The translations under genes were made by a program, and so were the position numbers. The notes beneath the pieces were generated by a model. That model worked only from the letters and a program-made list of their open reading frames with translations, ran no database searches and had not been told where the DNA came from. From Nymphaea colorata (lineage: Eukaryota > Streptophyta > Magnoliopsida > Nymphaeales > Nymphaeaceae), in assembly GCF_008831285.2 (NCBI RefSeq), contig NC_045143.1, positions 11,295,503 through 11,359,502 on the forward strand: a stretch of 64,000 nucleotides of DNA, read 5' to 3'. Positions within the stretch are counted from its first letter, which is position 1. Every line of letters begins with the position of its first letter. Below are positions 34,101 through 43,029 of this stretch, piece after piece.

Positions 34101-36375
34101 AGATGGCACTTTATGCCTATGGAGCAAGGAAGTTTTGACTCCATCATATTCCGATCTAAGACCAAGAATAAATTTATAAAATTTCTCCCTTTGGATTTGT
34201 TTTTCTCTAACTCCAATGTCTCTTGGATCATACCATTCGGGTTCAAATAGAGCAAGTTCGTCCCATAATTGCTCCATTTCTCCAACATATTCTTTAATGG
34301 TCTTGTCTCCTTGTTGGAGACTTGCAATCTTCATTTGAAGATTGCACATGTAGGCCACATCCTTCATAGTGTGGGTTTTCTTGAGGAATTCCCAAGCTTC
34401 ATGAGCAAAATTATGTTTTGCTATTTGGCCCATGGTTGTAGTATCAACACAAGCAATAATCCAAGTGATAATCTTGTGGTGTCCTATCTTCCACTCTTCC
34501 CATTTTCTCTCATATTCATTCATAGCCTTGTCTTTTTCAACTCCATCTAGTTCTTGAGCTTTACCATCTATGGTCTTGGTGAGGACTAATTGAGGTTCAC
34601 TTTTTGACCCATCAACGAGTCCCCATAGGCCTTTACTTCTAATAAAATGTTCCATAGTTTTTGCCCAAGAAACATAATTTGATGAAGTTAATTTGGGAAG
34701 AGGAGTAGAAGAAGTTCTTTCATCCATAATGTGTACCTTGTAAAAGAGACGTTGAGGTAGTGCTAGGATGAAAAACAGCCACACAAAAATGAAGCTTTCG
34801 ACGCGTCAAGGACTGCCACAATCTTCACCACCAAGGGAGCTTTATCCCGTCACAAATATCACCAAAAGAGGCCAGCAAAATAACAGCACCTTCTTGTGTC
34901 AAATTTCAGCCAACAATATATCGAACACTTGGAGTGCTTCACAGCTCCAAGGAAAGAGTAATAATTGGATCTTCCAAGCTTGAAAGACAGCAACACAAAG
35001 AGCCAAAACGAGGCTCTGATACCATGTAAATCAGGCCTGATCTTGAGAATACAAATGCTTCAAGAGATACACTCTTGAAGATCCCAACAACTTCAATAGG
35101 TAATACACAACCAAACCTCAAACTTGAGGAGAAGATACCAAATCTATTAATCTCAAGAGAAGAATACACAAGAGAGGCCTAAAAGCCTTAACCAAACAAG
35201 GGACAACAGTCCCATATATATAGTACAATGAAAGGGAGAGAAGAAGGAGGAGTTGGCTGTTGGGCCAGCTCCAACGGCTAGAAATCTAGCCGTTGGAAGC
35301 TGGTCCAACAGCTAGTTCCCTTTTACAAAAAAGGAAAAGGTAAAAATAGAAAAAGAAAAGAAATAAAAAATACATAAAAACGAAAAGGAAGCAAATAAAA
35401 TAAAATACATAACACCTATGCATACATAGATATTCATATATACAAATCATATATGAAACATATGTATACTTACATAATGTCTAATATTTAAATTCTAACA
35501 GTAGGTTGGTAGTGGTGGCAAAGAGGTGATGGGACCAAAAGGTATGTGACACGGGTACGTGGAATTGCCCCACGTACCTGCTCCGGTACGTGGGTACACG
35601 GAAGCGGATACTGCTAAACTATTGGGTACGGGTTGAATTGGGTCTAGGTCAAACCCATCCAAACCATAAAAATCATTCGTTTTTACTTACGAAAAAAACG
35701 TCCAGCTCTACAGTAGAGCTCGACTTAGCTGTGTTTTCTTCAACCCTTGTCTACCGCAGTGATGACTAGGCGACGACGACGTCCGGCGGCGCCAGGTGGT
35801 GTCCGGCGAGTTGGCGACATTCGGTGGCAGCTAGGTAAGTGTTTTTTTTCCTTTTTCGCTATTAAAACTTAGGGTTTCATTTTCTTGATTTGGGGTTTTG
35901 TTTTTTTTTATTTGGGGATGTTTTGGTTTGAAGATTGAATGGTAAAACCGTCGATCTTTCTATTTTTTTCATATTTGTTTGATTTTGCATGTTTAATGTT
36001 TATCTATCGCTGGCTATTTTGGCTGCTTATTTGTCGCCTTGCCTGCCATTTATTTGTTGTTGTGCTGGCTATCTGTCGGGTGTTGAAGATTATCTCCAAT
36101 CTTCATCAAACAAACTGTTGCTGCTGAGTGCTGATCAGCGAAGCTCAGGCGCAAGCCTAAAAATTGGGACGTGAATGTTGAGGACTTTAACTTAGAAGAA
36201 GACAATGAACTTGAAGTTGTTGTTTCAAGATTCGAAGAACCTTCTACTCCCTCAACATCTTCTAATGTGGAAGAAGAGGAGGACGAGCTATGTCACATGG
36301 GTGCGGGGTGCGGGTGCCAGTGAGGGATGCGGCAAGTTCCAAAAAAATTGGGTGCAAGTGTGGCGAGAGCATATG

Positions 36376-36422
<47 letters not shown>

Positions 36423-37489
36423 TATGTTATTTGTTGTATAAGTAATTTTACTTGTCTATATTTTTAAACTTTTTTTTATCAAGGTTACCTTGAATCGATA
36501 TATCAATGAGAACTCAGCCAAAACATTTTTCAGAATGGCCAAAAATTATTTGACGCCATGTCGGGCCGCACCTACACTCGCACCTGGATCAGTGCGGTGT
36601 GGCGTACCCGTGTGGCTTAGAGGACGAGTTGGCATTGACTAAAATGATGATAATAATAGTGTTTTTATGATAAACGATGTTTTCTTTGTGTTTTGTTTGA
36701 GACTTTCTTATGAGATTATAAGTGTGAACTATTAATTTTTTTTTCATTTTATCATTTCTGAGAATATAAAATTTTCCATACCTGCGTATCCACAATTTTT
36801 TAAAATTACTATATCCGAACCCGTACTGCTGTACCTGTACCCTTGTGACATAGACCAAAAGTGATCATGATGGTGGTAGCAATGTTGATTGGTGGTGCTG
36901 GTTCCAGTGATGAAGTGATGGAATGAAAAATAAGCGTAAGAAAATATAAGGCCTGCTACAAATGGTCGTTTTCTACTTAAATTTATAAAACTTAGTTGAA
37001 AATGTGAGCATGCAAAGACTAAATCCAATCATTTAACAGTATGTCTAAAAAGCAAGATTTCTGAACCTTCTGTCTCTATGGATCTGCCAGACTATGTCCT
37101 GTTGTTGCTTTTTTCTTTTCTGTCTTTGGCAAAGGAAGACCCTCTGTCACCAATTATCAGCTGGAACTATCAGTGGGTAAATTCTATAAGGTTCCCCGCT
37201 TGCTAGGGCCTTGTGTTATTGATTATGGTTTTTCATTAAGTTTGTTATTTTTTGAAAGTAAAGGGAGCAACCTATCAGCCTGTTCAAAAAAGGGGCAGCA
37301 CGCACCCGCGTCGACGCAATGCGGGTGCAGGTGCGGATGCAGCTGCTGCTCCGACTCGCATCCCAACTGCACCCTATTCTATTCCCTTTCAAAAACTTTT
37401 TTCCTCTTTCTGTTTCTTCTCTCTCTCTCCCTCTCTTCCTTTATTTACAGTAAGAAAAGAAAAAAAAAAGACAAATTAAGCTAAAAAAC

Positions 37490-37523
<34 letters not shown>

Positions 37524-39394
37524 CCTCATCCACCCCTGCACCCAATTTTTTGGGAATGTGCCACATCGGCACCGGCATTGACACCCACAACGTGCATCCA
37601 TGGACATAGCGAGCAATCCTTTTTTTTTCTTTTTTTCCTTTTCCTACTAATCAAGCTTGTCTTTCACTGCAAGCCCTAGGAAGGATCACGTTGAGAAATA
37701 AACATGGTTGTGGAATTTTTGTATCGTTAATTGAGTGAACTGTGAAGTTTACAATATAAATTAGTTTCTTGTATTATTTTGTTGTTTGGTTAAACAAATC
37801 ATATGGGGAAACTGATTTTTGATCTCTTATAAATAATTTTGATGGAATTAGAAGGGTGGAGAACTATCGAGTATGCAAAGCAGAACCTGCATTATCTTTT
37901 TCTCGGAATAGTAGATACTCTGAGAGGAGCTTTTGTCATGAACAAATTCCTTTGTCTTCTTTTTCCTTCTAAGTGGTGGACCTCATGGTCAAAACTGCTA
38001 GTAGCAAAGCTAGATTAAATGCCCCACTGCCCATTCCTATAGTTGTGCCAAGTCTTAGTAGTCAAAAAGCAAGGTATCGCATGCATTTTATTGTTTAGAA
38101 AACACATGTCACAATGGGAATCAGAATTTCGTTCCTGACATACCCTTATACTGAAACAATATCAGAAGTTCAATAAAATGGAATATCCAAATCCAATATA
38201 TTCTCCTGAATTTGGTTGAACAAGATAAATATTCATTATCATAATCATTTTAGCCTTTTAGGGTTACAACCCTTAAAAATTTGAATTATGAGAACTTTGA
38301 ACATTTTTAATCTTTCATGTACATAATTAATATGATTGTAAATTGGAAAAATTGCAAAAGCAGATGTTCTTGTTTCAGGCCCTTCACATTTTATGAAGGA
38401 TATCATAGAAGTGAATGATGTCCAACGTAGTAGAGTATTTCTCAAGTTTGTTCTCCTCCTGCTGAAGGAACATGTTAATTTTGGCAGTTGCTGCATTAAG
38501 TAACAAAAAAAGGATTATTGGAATAAAAAAGTAGATTGCCATTCTCTATGCATTTGTAGATTCTCAATGACTCGATCATTTTCATTATCTTGAAAGCATT
38601 GACAATGATCAGTTGGTTTCTACATCTCAACGCTTTTTGCCATCAATGTTGGAGCCTTTATCGTTGGAAACATTCAGTTGTTGGAGAGCAAGCTGTTGCT
38701 TTTGAGCAAGTAGTGTGATCCCTCTGGGTTGCAGTCCTGCAGATTGTCTCTATTTCTCAGAAAGCATTTTCCTATTTAAAATTATGGCACTCTTACTATG
38801 TCTTATATTCCACTTTTTATAACTTCATTATGAGCTAGCATATCTTGTACCTAGACGGACATTTTATCTTTCTGCTGGTTGTGGTTGTGTGCCTTCCCTC
38901 ACAGATATTTTTTGCTTCCTGGTTATCTGATATTGTATGGTTTTATTTCCAGGAAAACGACAACTGTGGATGAGATATTGACTATTGATGTCAAGCCTGG
39001 TTGGAAGAAGGGAACAAAGATCACTTTTCCAGAGAAGGGAAATGAGCAACTAAACGTTATTCCTGCAGACCTTGTGTTTATTATAGATGAGAAGCCCCAT
39101 GGAGTCTTCAAGAGGGATGGAAATGATTTGGTCATCAACCATAAGATACCTCTAGGGGAAGCACTTACCGGAACAACCATTAACTTGACTACACTTGACT
39201 CAAGGAATTTGTCAATACCCATTACAGAAATCATCCATCCTGGGTATGAAATGTTGATCCCAAAGGAAGGCATGCCTATTGCGAAGGAACCTGGTAAGAA
39301 GGGGAATCTGAGGGTAAAGTTTGATATTAGGTTTCCATCTAGGCTCACTGCTGAACAAAGGACAGGCCTGAGGCGGTTGCTTGTGGGAAGTTGA
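28191..39394 (+). CDS. DnaJ/HSP40 type II (DNAJB1-like) co-chaperone, three exons
   Basis: Stimulates the ATPase of Hsp70 and delivers unfolded clients; the cytosolic/nuclear class by sequence type. Exons: 28191-28355, 28488-28894, 38953-39394, joined through GT/AG sites (intron 1 phase 0, intron 2 phase 2), giving 337 residues, the usual length for plant DNAJB1 homologues. The J domain is residues 1-70 with the catalytic HPD at 32-34. A Gly/Phe/Ser-rich linker runs from about 83 to 165. The C-terminal client-binding domains start at [10 protein letters not shown] and contain [20 protein letters not shown] and [12 protein letters not shown]. There is no cysteine-rich zinc finger, hence type II, and no signal peptide or CaaX end (ends LLVGS). 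Intron 2 is 10,058 bp and holds a whole copia element plus DNA transposons, yet the frame of exon 3 is intact and the splice join restores NGKTTTV. Start chosen because it opens the J domain and follows a GC-rich leader. Confidence 0.93.
29579..29710. repeat. Tandem duplication, 66-bp unit, in DnaJ intron 2
   Basis: TTCGGGGGAAACTGAAAGTA starts at 29579 and 29645; the copies differ at about one base (AAGAACTC against AAGAATTC). Because 66 is divisible by 3, a minus-strand frame stays open through both, but that frame has no recognised motif. Confidence 0.95.
30105..30580 (-). repeat. 3' LTR of the copia element
   Basis: 476 bp; read on the minus strand it starts TGTTAGAATTTAAATATTAG and ends CAGGCCTGATTTACA. 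Identical to the 5' LTR at 35025-35500. Contains an internal inverted repeat (CCAACGGCTAGAAAT and ATCTAGCCGTTGG, about 30350-30377) and TATATATA at about 30294-30301. Confidence 0.97.
30581..30592 (-). other. Polypurine tract of the copia element
   Basis: On the minus strand the bases just before the 3' LTR read TTTGAGGGGGGG, the plus-strand DNA primer site of LTR retrotransposons. It begins two bases beyond the gag-pol stop codon, so coding sequence and tract are almost contiguous. Confidence 0.85.
30594..34784 (-). CDS. Copia gag-pol polyprotein, intact
   Basis: One frame of 1396 codons. Translation could also start at Met20 (position 34727), where the family-typical gag opening ([18 protein letters not shown]) begins; the first 19 residues are not gag-like. 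Domains in order: gag (about 20-310) with CCHC knuckle [14 protein letters not shown] at 287-300; aspartic protease with DSG at 370-372; GAG-pre-integrase VWHQRLGH at about 499-506; integrase with the catalytic triad D558, D621, E657 in exact D-D(35)-E spacing; reverse transcriptase from about 915, with YVDD at 1083-1086; RNase H from about 1240 with [16 protein letters not shown] and [13 protein letters not shown]. Length and order match complete plant copia elements and no stop or frameshift breaks them. Products would assemble virus-like particles in the host cell; there is no envelope gene. Confidence 0.97.
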   Translation of the reverse strand: MWLFFILALPQRLFYKVHIMDERTSSTPLPKLTSSNYVSWAKTMEHFIRSKGLWGLVDGSKSEPQLVLTKTIDGKAQELDGVEKDKAMNEYERKWEEWKIGHHKIITWIIACVDTTTMGQIAKHNFAHEAWEFLKKTHTMKDVAYMCNLQMKIASLQQGDKTIKEYVGEMEQLWDELALFEPEWYDPRDIGVREKQIQREKFYKFILGLRSEYDGVKTSLLHRHKVPSMNEAIAELQMEENRLNFSKDKSESVLATSRPGAHMRTYRPPHFNRNYEHSNNGNKKIICFHCQEEGHTKLRCPKLRRFDKKTSVAGTMYEENNRFDLDKLVSALQPKLINALQPLFKGGGTSPISGATVASTSSSKYSWILDSGASFHMTPCNSLLTECTKEESCPFVKTADGTPLEIKCVGNIDQNFNSKVFKIPKVRFIPKLNLNLLSVSQITNHGCDIVFSQNKFLIQDHLSKKTIGEGSRKNDLYYVDYLDLSNPTCNIVKKSDIQVWHQRLGHSSLGKMSCIPFLEEKCKEMISCDDCIKAKIKALPFGNRNSVAKAPFELVHSDVWGPAPIMSKGGLLYYVIFVDDYSRYAWVYFLKRKSEVLMNFKNFYNMIKTQFDANLKIFRSDSGGEFISNEFEEFLKEKGVIHQKSCPKTPQQNGVAERKHRHILETTRALLISKNVPKNFWAEAILTSIYLINRMPSKVLENISPFQKLFNLEPTYKRFKVFGCKCFILNDKNDKLSSRAIQCVFIGYSETQKGYRCYDIEKDKVYVSRNVIFLEEENGFNENKPKHEDDYSFLWINDDDVDNDDDVLPSSHNDAQNEVENTPFDRSSPRSDGSPREVIVYKRRSQQNIQESQPTLRRSQRDSHPPEKFVSYESFSPKHRACLLAIHSHVEPSSYLEAKTNPHWIEAMNNELRALEDNKTWDIVSLPIGKRTIGCRWVYKVKTRSDGSLERYKARLVAKGYAQEYGIDYEETFAPVARMTSVRALIAIASIKQWSIYQLDVKNAFLNGYLNEEVYMDSPPGLDLPQGKVLYLRKALYGLKQAPKAWFDMFSNVMFKQGFKSCYSDTAMFVKNTAIGIIVLLLYVDDMIITGNDANGIMQVKDFLKNEFEMTDLGKLTYFLGIEVAYSRRGYLLSQMKFANDIISRSGITDDKVVDTPEALGVKMKIDDGEILENPTPFRQLVGALTYLSITRPDISHAVHVISQFQQRPTSVHMGAALRIVRYVKHTITKGLFLSSSSNLNMIAYTDADWGGDPNNRHSTTGFCVFLGDSLISWRCKKQNKVSLSSTEAEYRAMATTTMEIVWLKSLLKDIGIDLNEATKLCCDNKSAIYIASNHTFHERTKHIEMDCHYVREEYLSRTIDISFVPSEYQLGDFFTKALASARFQFLLGKLSVITP
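35012..35024 (-). other. Primer-binding site (initiator tRNA-Met)
   Basis: Read on the minus strand, TGGTATCAGAGCC directly follows the 5' LTR. TGGTATCAGAGC is the standard site complementary to the 3' end of plant initiator tRNA-Met, used to prime minus-strand DNA synthesis. Confidence 0.93.
35025..35500 (-). repeat. 5' LTR of the copia element
   Basis: 476 bp, identical to 30105-30580. As the element runs on the minus strand, this copy carries the promoter used for transcription. It is followed on the plus strand by the target duplication GTAGG. Confidence 0.97.
35542..36853. mobile_element. TIR DNA transposon (8-bp target duplication) carrying a gene fragment
   Basis: Left end GTATGTGACACGGGTACG; right end on the other strand CTATGTCACAAGGGTACAGG. 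Flanked by perfect duplicates ACCAAAAG (35534-35541 and 36854-36861; one further G on each side also matches, so 9 bp is possible). Eight bp suggests hAT, nine would suggest Mutator-like. Inside is a GC-rich exon-like start (CGACGACGACGTCCGGCGGC region at 35770), a GTAAGT donor-like site at 35834 and, at 36140-36287, an acidic open frame ([19 protein letters not shown]...[16 protein letters not shown]) reminiscent of a transposase tail. The frame is interrupted by the nested element at 36288-36620. No catalytic domain is visible. Confidence 0.8.
36288..36620. mobile_element. MITE nested inside the 35542-36853 transposon
   Basis: 333-bp element: left end CTATGTCACATGGGTGCG, right end on the other strand CTAAGCCACACGGGTACG. 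Perfect target duplication AGGACGAG at 36280-36287 and 36621-36628. Its ends belong to the same family as the ends of its host transposon. A (TA)n array occupies about 36377-36424. Removing it and one copy of the duplication makes the acidic frame of the host element run on for another 14 codons to a stop, which confirms the insertion event. Homologous MITEs are at 37272-37609 (inverted) and about 53408. Confidence 0.88.
37272..37609. mobile_element. Second MITE of the CTATGTCACA family, inverted
   Basis: 338 bp, almost the length of the 36288-36620 copy. Its right end, read on the other strand, is CTATGTCCATGGATGCACG, followed by GGTGCCGATGTGGCA, AAAAAATTGGGTGCAGG and a (TA)n array in the same order as that copy. 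The left end CTATCAGCCTG is diverged. Flanks GGAGCAAC (37264-37271) and CGAGCAAT (37610-37617) match at 6 of 8. The open frames 37173-37484 are produced by its GC-rich half and a CT-rich tract and are not taken as coding. Confidence 0.7.
37620..38952 (+). other. 3' part of DnaJ intron 2
   Basis: No coding motif or repeat recognised. Pyrimidine-rich sequence before 38952 ends TTTTATTTCCAG, a good acceptor for exon 3. The long open frames that start upstream of 38953 are extensions of exon 3 into the intron. Confidence 0.6.
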
Positions 39395-41147
39395 TATTGG
39401 TATGCCTTAGAGTAGCCACTTATTGAAGTTGGATTAATGGTTAGCAATCATTATCTTAATGATGATAGTGGAACGGCTGTATCAGCCATGTTAGGAGGTC
39501 ATGCCGATGCTTTTTTTTATTGAAGATTTCATTTATTGGTCTGCATCTTTGCATGAGCCACAAGTTATAGTGGAATATTTGGTGTATATGTCAGATTTGT
39601 TAGTCATTTGTAATTGAGTTATGTTGCTAAGAAATCCATCTTGTCTTGTTTGAGAGAAATAGTTAGTGGTTTCTGCTTTCCTTCCATCCTTTGTCTCCTG
39701 TGCCTCATTTTTTCCCCTTTTCACCCGCCCATCAAACGGGCCCTTATGCTTCTCTTGTCTATCTACTTAGCCTTGTTATTGCTGATGTGGACCATGTGCC
39801 CTGCTCGTACAAGTACAGTTAGGCAAAGCTTATCAATGAAATCTACGTGCGAGTGCATTATTGTAATTGCAAATTGTCAATATATTTGCCTCCTGATCTT
39901 TAATGATTCTGAATTATTATTTGGGTCACTGATTTAAGAGGCTAGCCCTTCTGTTACTTTCATGATTCTGCGCTTGTCCTGACCACAACCTGGCAACCTT
40001 CCTGCATATTGAATGTCTGGAATTGGCTGATTGTGCTGTGTAAAATGTCCAAGGAAGAAATGGTATGCCATAAACATCAGAAAACAGACTGCGCTCTTAG
40101 TTGAAGTTCAATCAGAGGCTTGAGAGACCCCGATATATGTGTTTGTGTTTACATGCGGCACATTCATGTAGACGGTATCATACTGTCTAGTGGGCCAAAC
40201 CCCGCCTCTATTCTTTTCAAGCAAATTCTGTAAAAGTACTTGCCATGGTTTTCTTAGCAAGTAAACATGTTGGGAGTAACAGAGTTAATATGACATTTGC
40301 TTTTGTAAAACAGATGTAGGCTCAGCATTTCTTATGCCAACCAAAATGGGTCTGCCCGTGTAGTGCCCCATAATTATGGAGAGAAGTTGTAAGGGGCCTT
40401 CTACCTTCTAAATTTGGAAGAAAATTTGCCCCCACCAACCTCATTCCGTGTCAGTCATTCAACAATTATATAGGTTTTTAAAAGGAACATGATTATTATA
40501 GTACACTACGACCATGATTTGTGGTATTACATCCTTAACTTCCATAACAATTTTTACTTTAAAAAAAGAACAGCAACCTTCTGTGTTTAAAATGTTTTTT
40601 ATCGCCACATGTAGTAAACTTGTGCTTATACCATCTTGACAGCACGCACATGTTCATCATCCACTACTGGTTTTTCATTTGTATCAAATTTTGAATCTCA
40701 CGATGCATTGGATCTGATTGTGCTAATATACAAATCAGCCCAAATTACATTTATTTTTTTGTTCTAGCATCTAATGCCAGGGAAAACAAGTATATCATAT
40801 CCTAGGACAGGACCACTACATATTTTCCTTTGGCATTCCTTAACTTCAAGGAATGAAAGGTGATAGATAATGTTCCTTGCTAATGCCCATCATTTTATGC
40901 ATTTCCATGTCTACTGATCAAAAGGATGAACAAAGAGGCCTAGGTGTTACATAACCATTCCATTCTTTTCTTACTTTTTGTTGGTTGATATACACAGCAA
41001 GCAAATAGAATCACTTGCCCGTAGTAAGAATTAAAGGAGTTGAGATGGCTAACAGATAAAGAAATTGGATTCATCATCCATCTTTGATGCCTTCCGCAAC
41101 AATCTCATGGGATGATGTGCATCCATCAAATTTATTAATACCACGCC
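39395..41147. other. DnaJ 3' flank and intergenic sequence
   Basis: The first 250-300 bp are the likely 3' UTR; I could not fix a poly(A) signal with confidence. At 39729-39748 CCATCAAACGGGCCCTTA looks like a lone MITE terminus (other strand GGGCCCGTTTGATGG). The open frame 39614-39937 has no recognised motif. Nothing else seen to 41147. Confidence 0.5.
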
Positions 41148-41554
41148 TAGGGATGTCAACAGGTTGGATTCAAATCGGATATACCCTTAACCGTATCAAT
41201 TTTTTCATATAATGCATGTTTGGATTCAAATACCAACAAAAAAAGTCATGTTTGAATCTGAAATCCAATTTCAAAATCTGAATCTAAATCCAAAATCCGA
41301 TCTCACAATTTGAATCTGATCCAAATTTGATTTTTAAATTGATTATCAAGCATTGGATATAGGATATTTATTTGAAACTAAATTCAATCCGAATCCGATT
41401 GGATATTTATGTATATCTGAATCTGATCGGATGTCATTTCATAAATGTGAACCTGATCAGATTTCCCAATCAAATATTACATTTTTTTCATACCCGATTT
41501 TTTTTAAACGATTTGGTCAGATATTCAATCCAAATCAGATATATTGACATCCCA
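41148..41554. mobile_element. MITE with TAGGGATGTCAA-type ends
   Basis: Left end TAGGGATGTCAACAGGTTGG; right end on the other strand TGGGATGTCAATATATCTGA. The inside is made of decayed AATCCGAATCCGATT / GGATTCAAAT motifs in both directions, giving the spurious frames at 41353-41605. A TAGGGATG start and TTGACATCCC end are typical of hAT-type MITEs; I could not settle the target duplication (CCACGCCT against CCAAGCCA is the best candidate). Confidence 0.6.
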
Positions 41555-42779
41555 AGCCAAGCCATACAAAAAAGGATATGTAAAACGAAAGTGATTAGCG
41601 AGTGATTTCAAGAAGAATAGTGATGAAAAAGAGGCAATTTCAGAGGTAGGGCCACTAGACAAAGTATTGACGAAGAAAAGGTTTTGGTTGATTAAGTAAA
41701 TATAATAGAAATTGAGCCTTCTCTCAAGTATATTTCTAATCTTTAGCAGTCAATTTTGATTATCTGAGATCAATAGGTAGTTGAGGTGATGTCTTTCACT
41801 CAGAGGTCAAATAAATGGTTTGAAGGTTGAAGCTGCAGATTAAGTTCTCACTCTTTGAAAAAGTGCACACCTGGCTTAGGATAAATCTTTACTTTTGTTC
41901 TGACAACCATAGGCAATGGAGTAACTTGGTGAATATATCAGGGACTGAATTTCGATGCAGACTTCATTTTCTTTCATACTAAGCCAGTCTCCCATGGGAA
42001 TACCCATGGATATCAAAATGTGAAGCTCCAACTATTTGATTTTCTGGGAAAGACTTTGATTAAGGCTCTAAACAAATATATACAGCATGCCCAGATATCT
42101 CATACCTCAAAAGCTACATGGGAGGATTATCATGCAATCTCTTTTTTCTGATTGACCAAATGTGCCAAATAACTATATGAAAGCAAAGTCTCCAACATCT
42201 CGTGTATCTAAAACTAAAGTTGAACAATATTTAAGTTCAGAGATAATATTAGCATGGCGAATCCAATGCTTTTTTTTACAATTTAATTATGAACTTTTCG
42301 ACTTTTAACTGCCAAGAAACATGATAGGAAAAGGTGTTCTGTTTTGATTCGTAGTGATGCTGACATATGAAACACCTATTTGTTATGGATATGATATGCC
42401 CTTCTTTGGAAGTCAGTCAAGAGCAAGAAAACAGATCTCATATGTTAAGAAAGTAAACCACTTCGCCCTAAGGTTTGCTTTCTTGAACCAAATCCATTGC
42501 CTCCATTGGCTTACATGCCACTTTGCTTTGATATGCTTCCAAATTGTCAGTGAAGAGATTAAGCCAACTATTTTGTTTTGAAACAGCATTTAATCATCAC
42601 AGCAGTTGGTTGTAGGTCTAGAAGTCCACAATCGTCACCCTTAAACTGAGACTCCAAAGTGATGTCAGAACTGAGAATGCAATGGATGAGCCAGTTGAGG
42701 CTGTAGAAGAAACGACCTTGTTCCTCTCTTAAAAAAGCCATGATAAAAAGGAACACCTCCCTAGTTGTCATGCCCAAAG
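41555..42779. other. Gene-free, possibly LINE-derived
   Basis: No clear motif. Because a LINE RT fragment on the minus strand starts just above, this part may be its decayed downstream portion, but no domain can be read. Confidence 0.35.
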
Positions 42780-43027
42780 GACATAAATTCATTTCCAACC
42801 AACGACTGAAAGTTTTCCATGATCGTATCCTTAGGCCTCCTAATGCCTTTCAATGACATTGAGGACGCCCTGCAAGATTTGATAATCTATTATATCACAT
42901 GTATGTCTAACTGTGGTATAGATTATCAAATCCTGCAGGGAAACATCACGGTATTCGAAAGGCATTAGGAGGCCTTGGAAAAGATCCTGAAAAACTTCTA
43001 GTGGTTGGTTGGATAGGAATTTATGTC
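42780..43027. repeat. Long inverted repeat, 110-bp arms, 27-bp spacer
   Basis: Left arm 42780-42890 and right arm 42918-43027 are reverse complements with about 80 percent pairing. Landmarks: GACATAAATTC with GAATTTATGTC at the outer ends; CCAACCAAC with GTTGGTTGG; AAAGTTTTCC with AAAAACTT; GGCCTCCTAATGCCTTTC with GAAAGGCATTAGGAGGCC; and GATTTGATAATCTAT with ATAGATTATCAAATC next to the spacer. RNA from either strand would fold into one long hairpin. It lies next to LINE RT debris on the minus strand. Confidence 0.88.
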
Positions 43028-43029
43028 AT

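Larger units (their letters stand above)
30105..35500 (-). mobile_element. Complete, very young Ty1/copia LTR retrotransposon
   Basis: A 5,396-bp element on the minus strand inside DnaJ intron 2. LTRs are 30105-30580 and 35025-35500, both 476 bp, start TG and end CA, and are identical in my line-by-line comparison. The target-site duplication GTAGG is at 30100-30104 and 35501-35505. A primer-binding site complementary to initiator tRNA-Met adjoins the 5' LTR and a polypurine tract adjoins the 3' LTR. A single uninterrupted gag-pol frame fills the interior. Identical LTRs imply insertion too recent for LTR mutations to accumulate, and every part needed for movement is present. It interrupts a GGT/GTG-rich intronic stretch. 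Confidence 0.97.

Noticed and set aside
36205-36441. 78-codon frame ending in an Ile-Tyr repeat
   Set aside because: The tail is the translated (TA)n array of the nested MITE.
38923-39447. 174-codon minus-strand frame
   Set aside because: Shadow of DnaJ exon 3, which encodes the conserved client-binding domain on the plus strand.
19248-39748. Pairing GGGGCCGTTTGATGG (19248) with CCATCAAACGGGCCC (39731) as the two ends of a 20-kb element
   Set aside because: No matching target duplication, and the interval contains an unrelated intact gene; more likely two separate remnants of a common MITE end.
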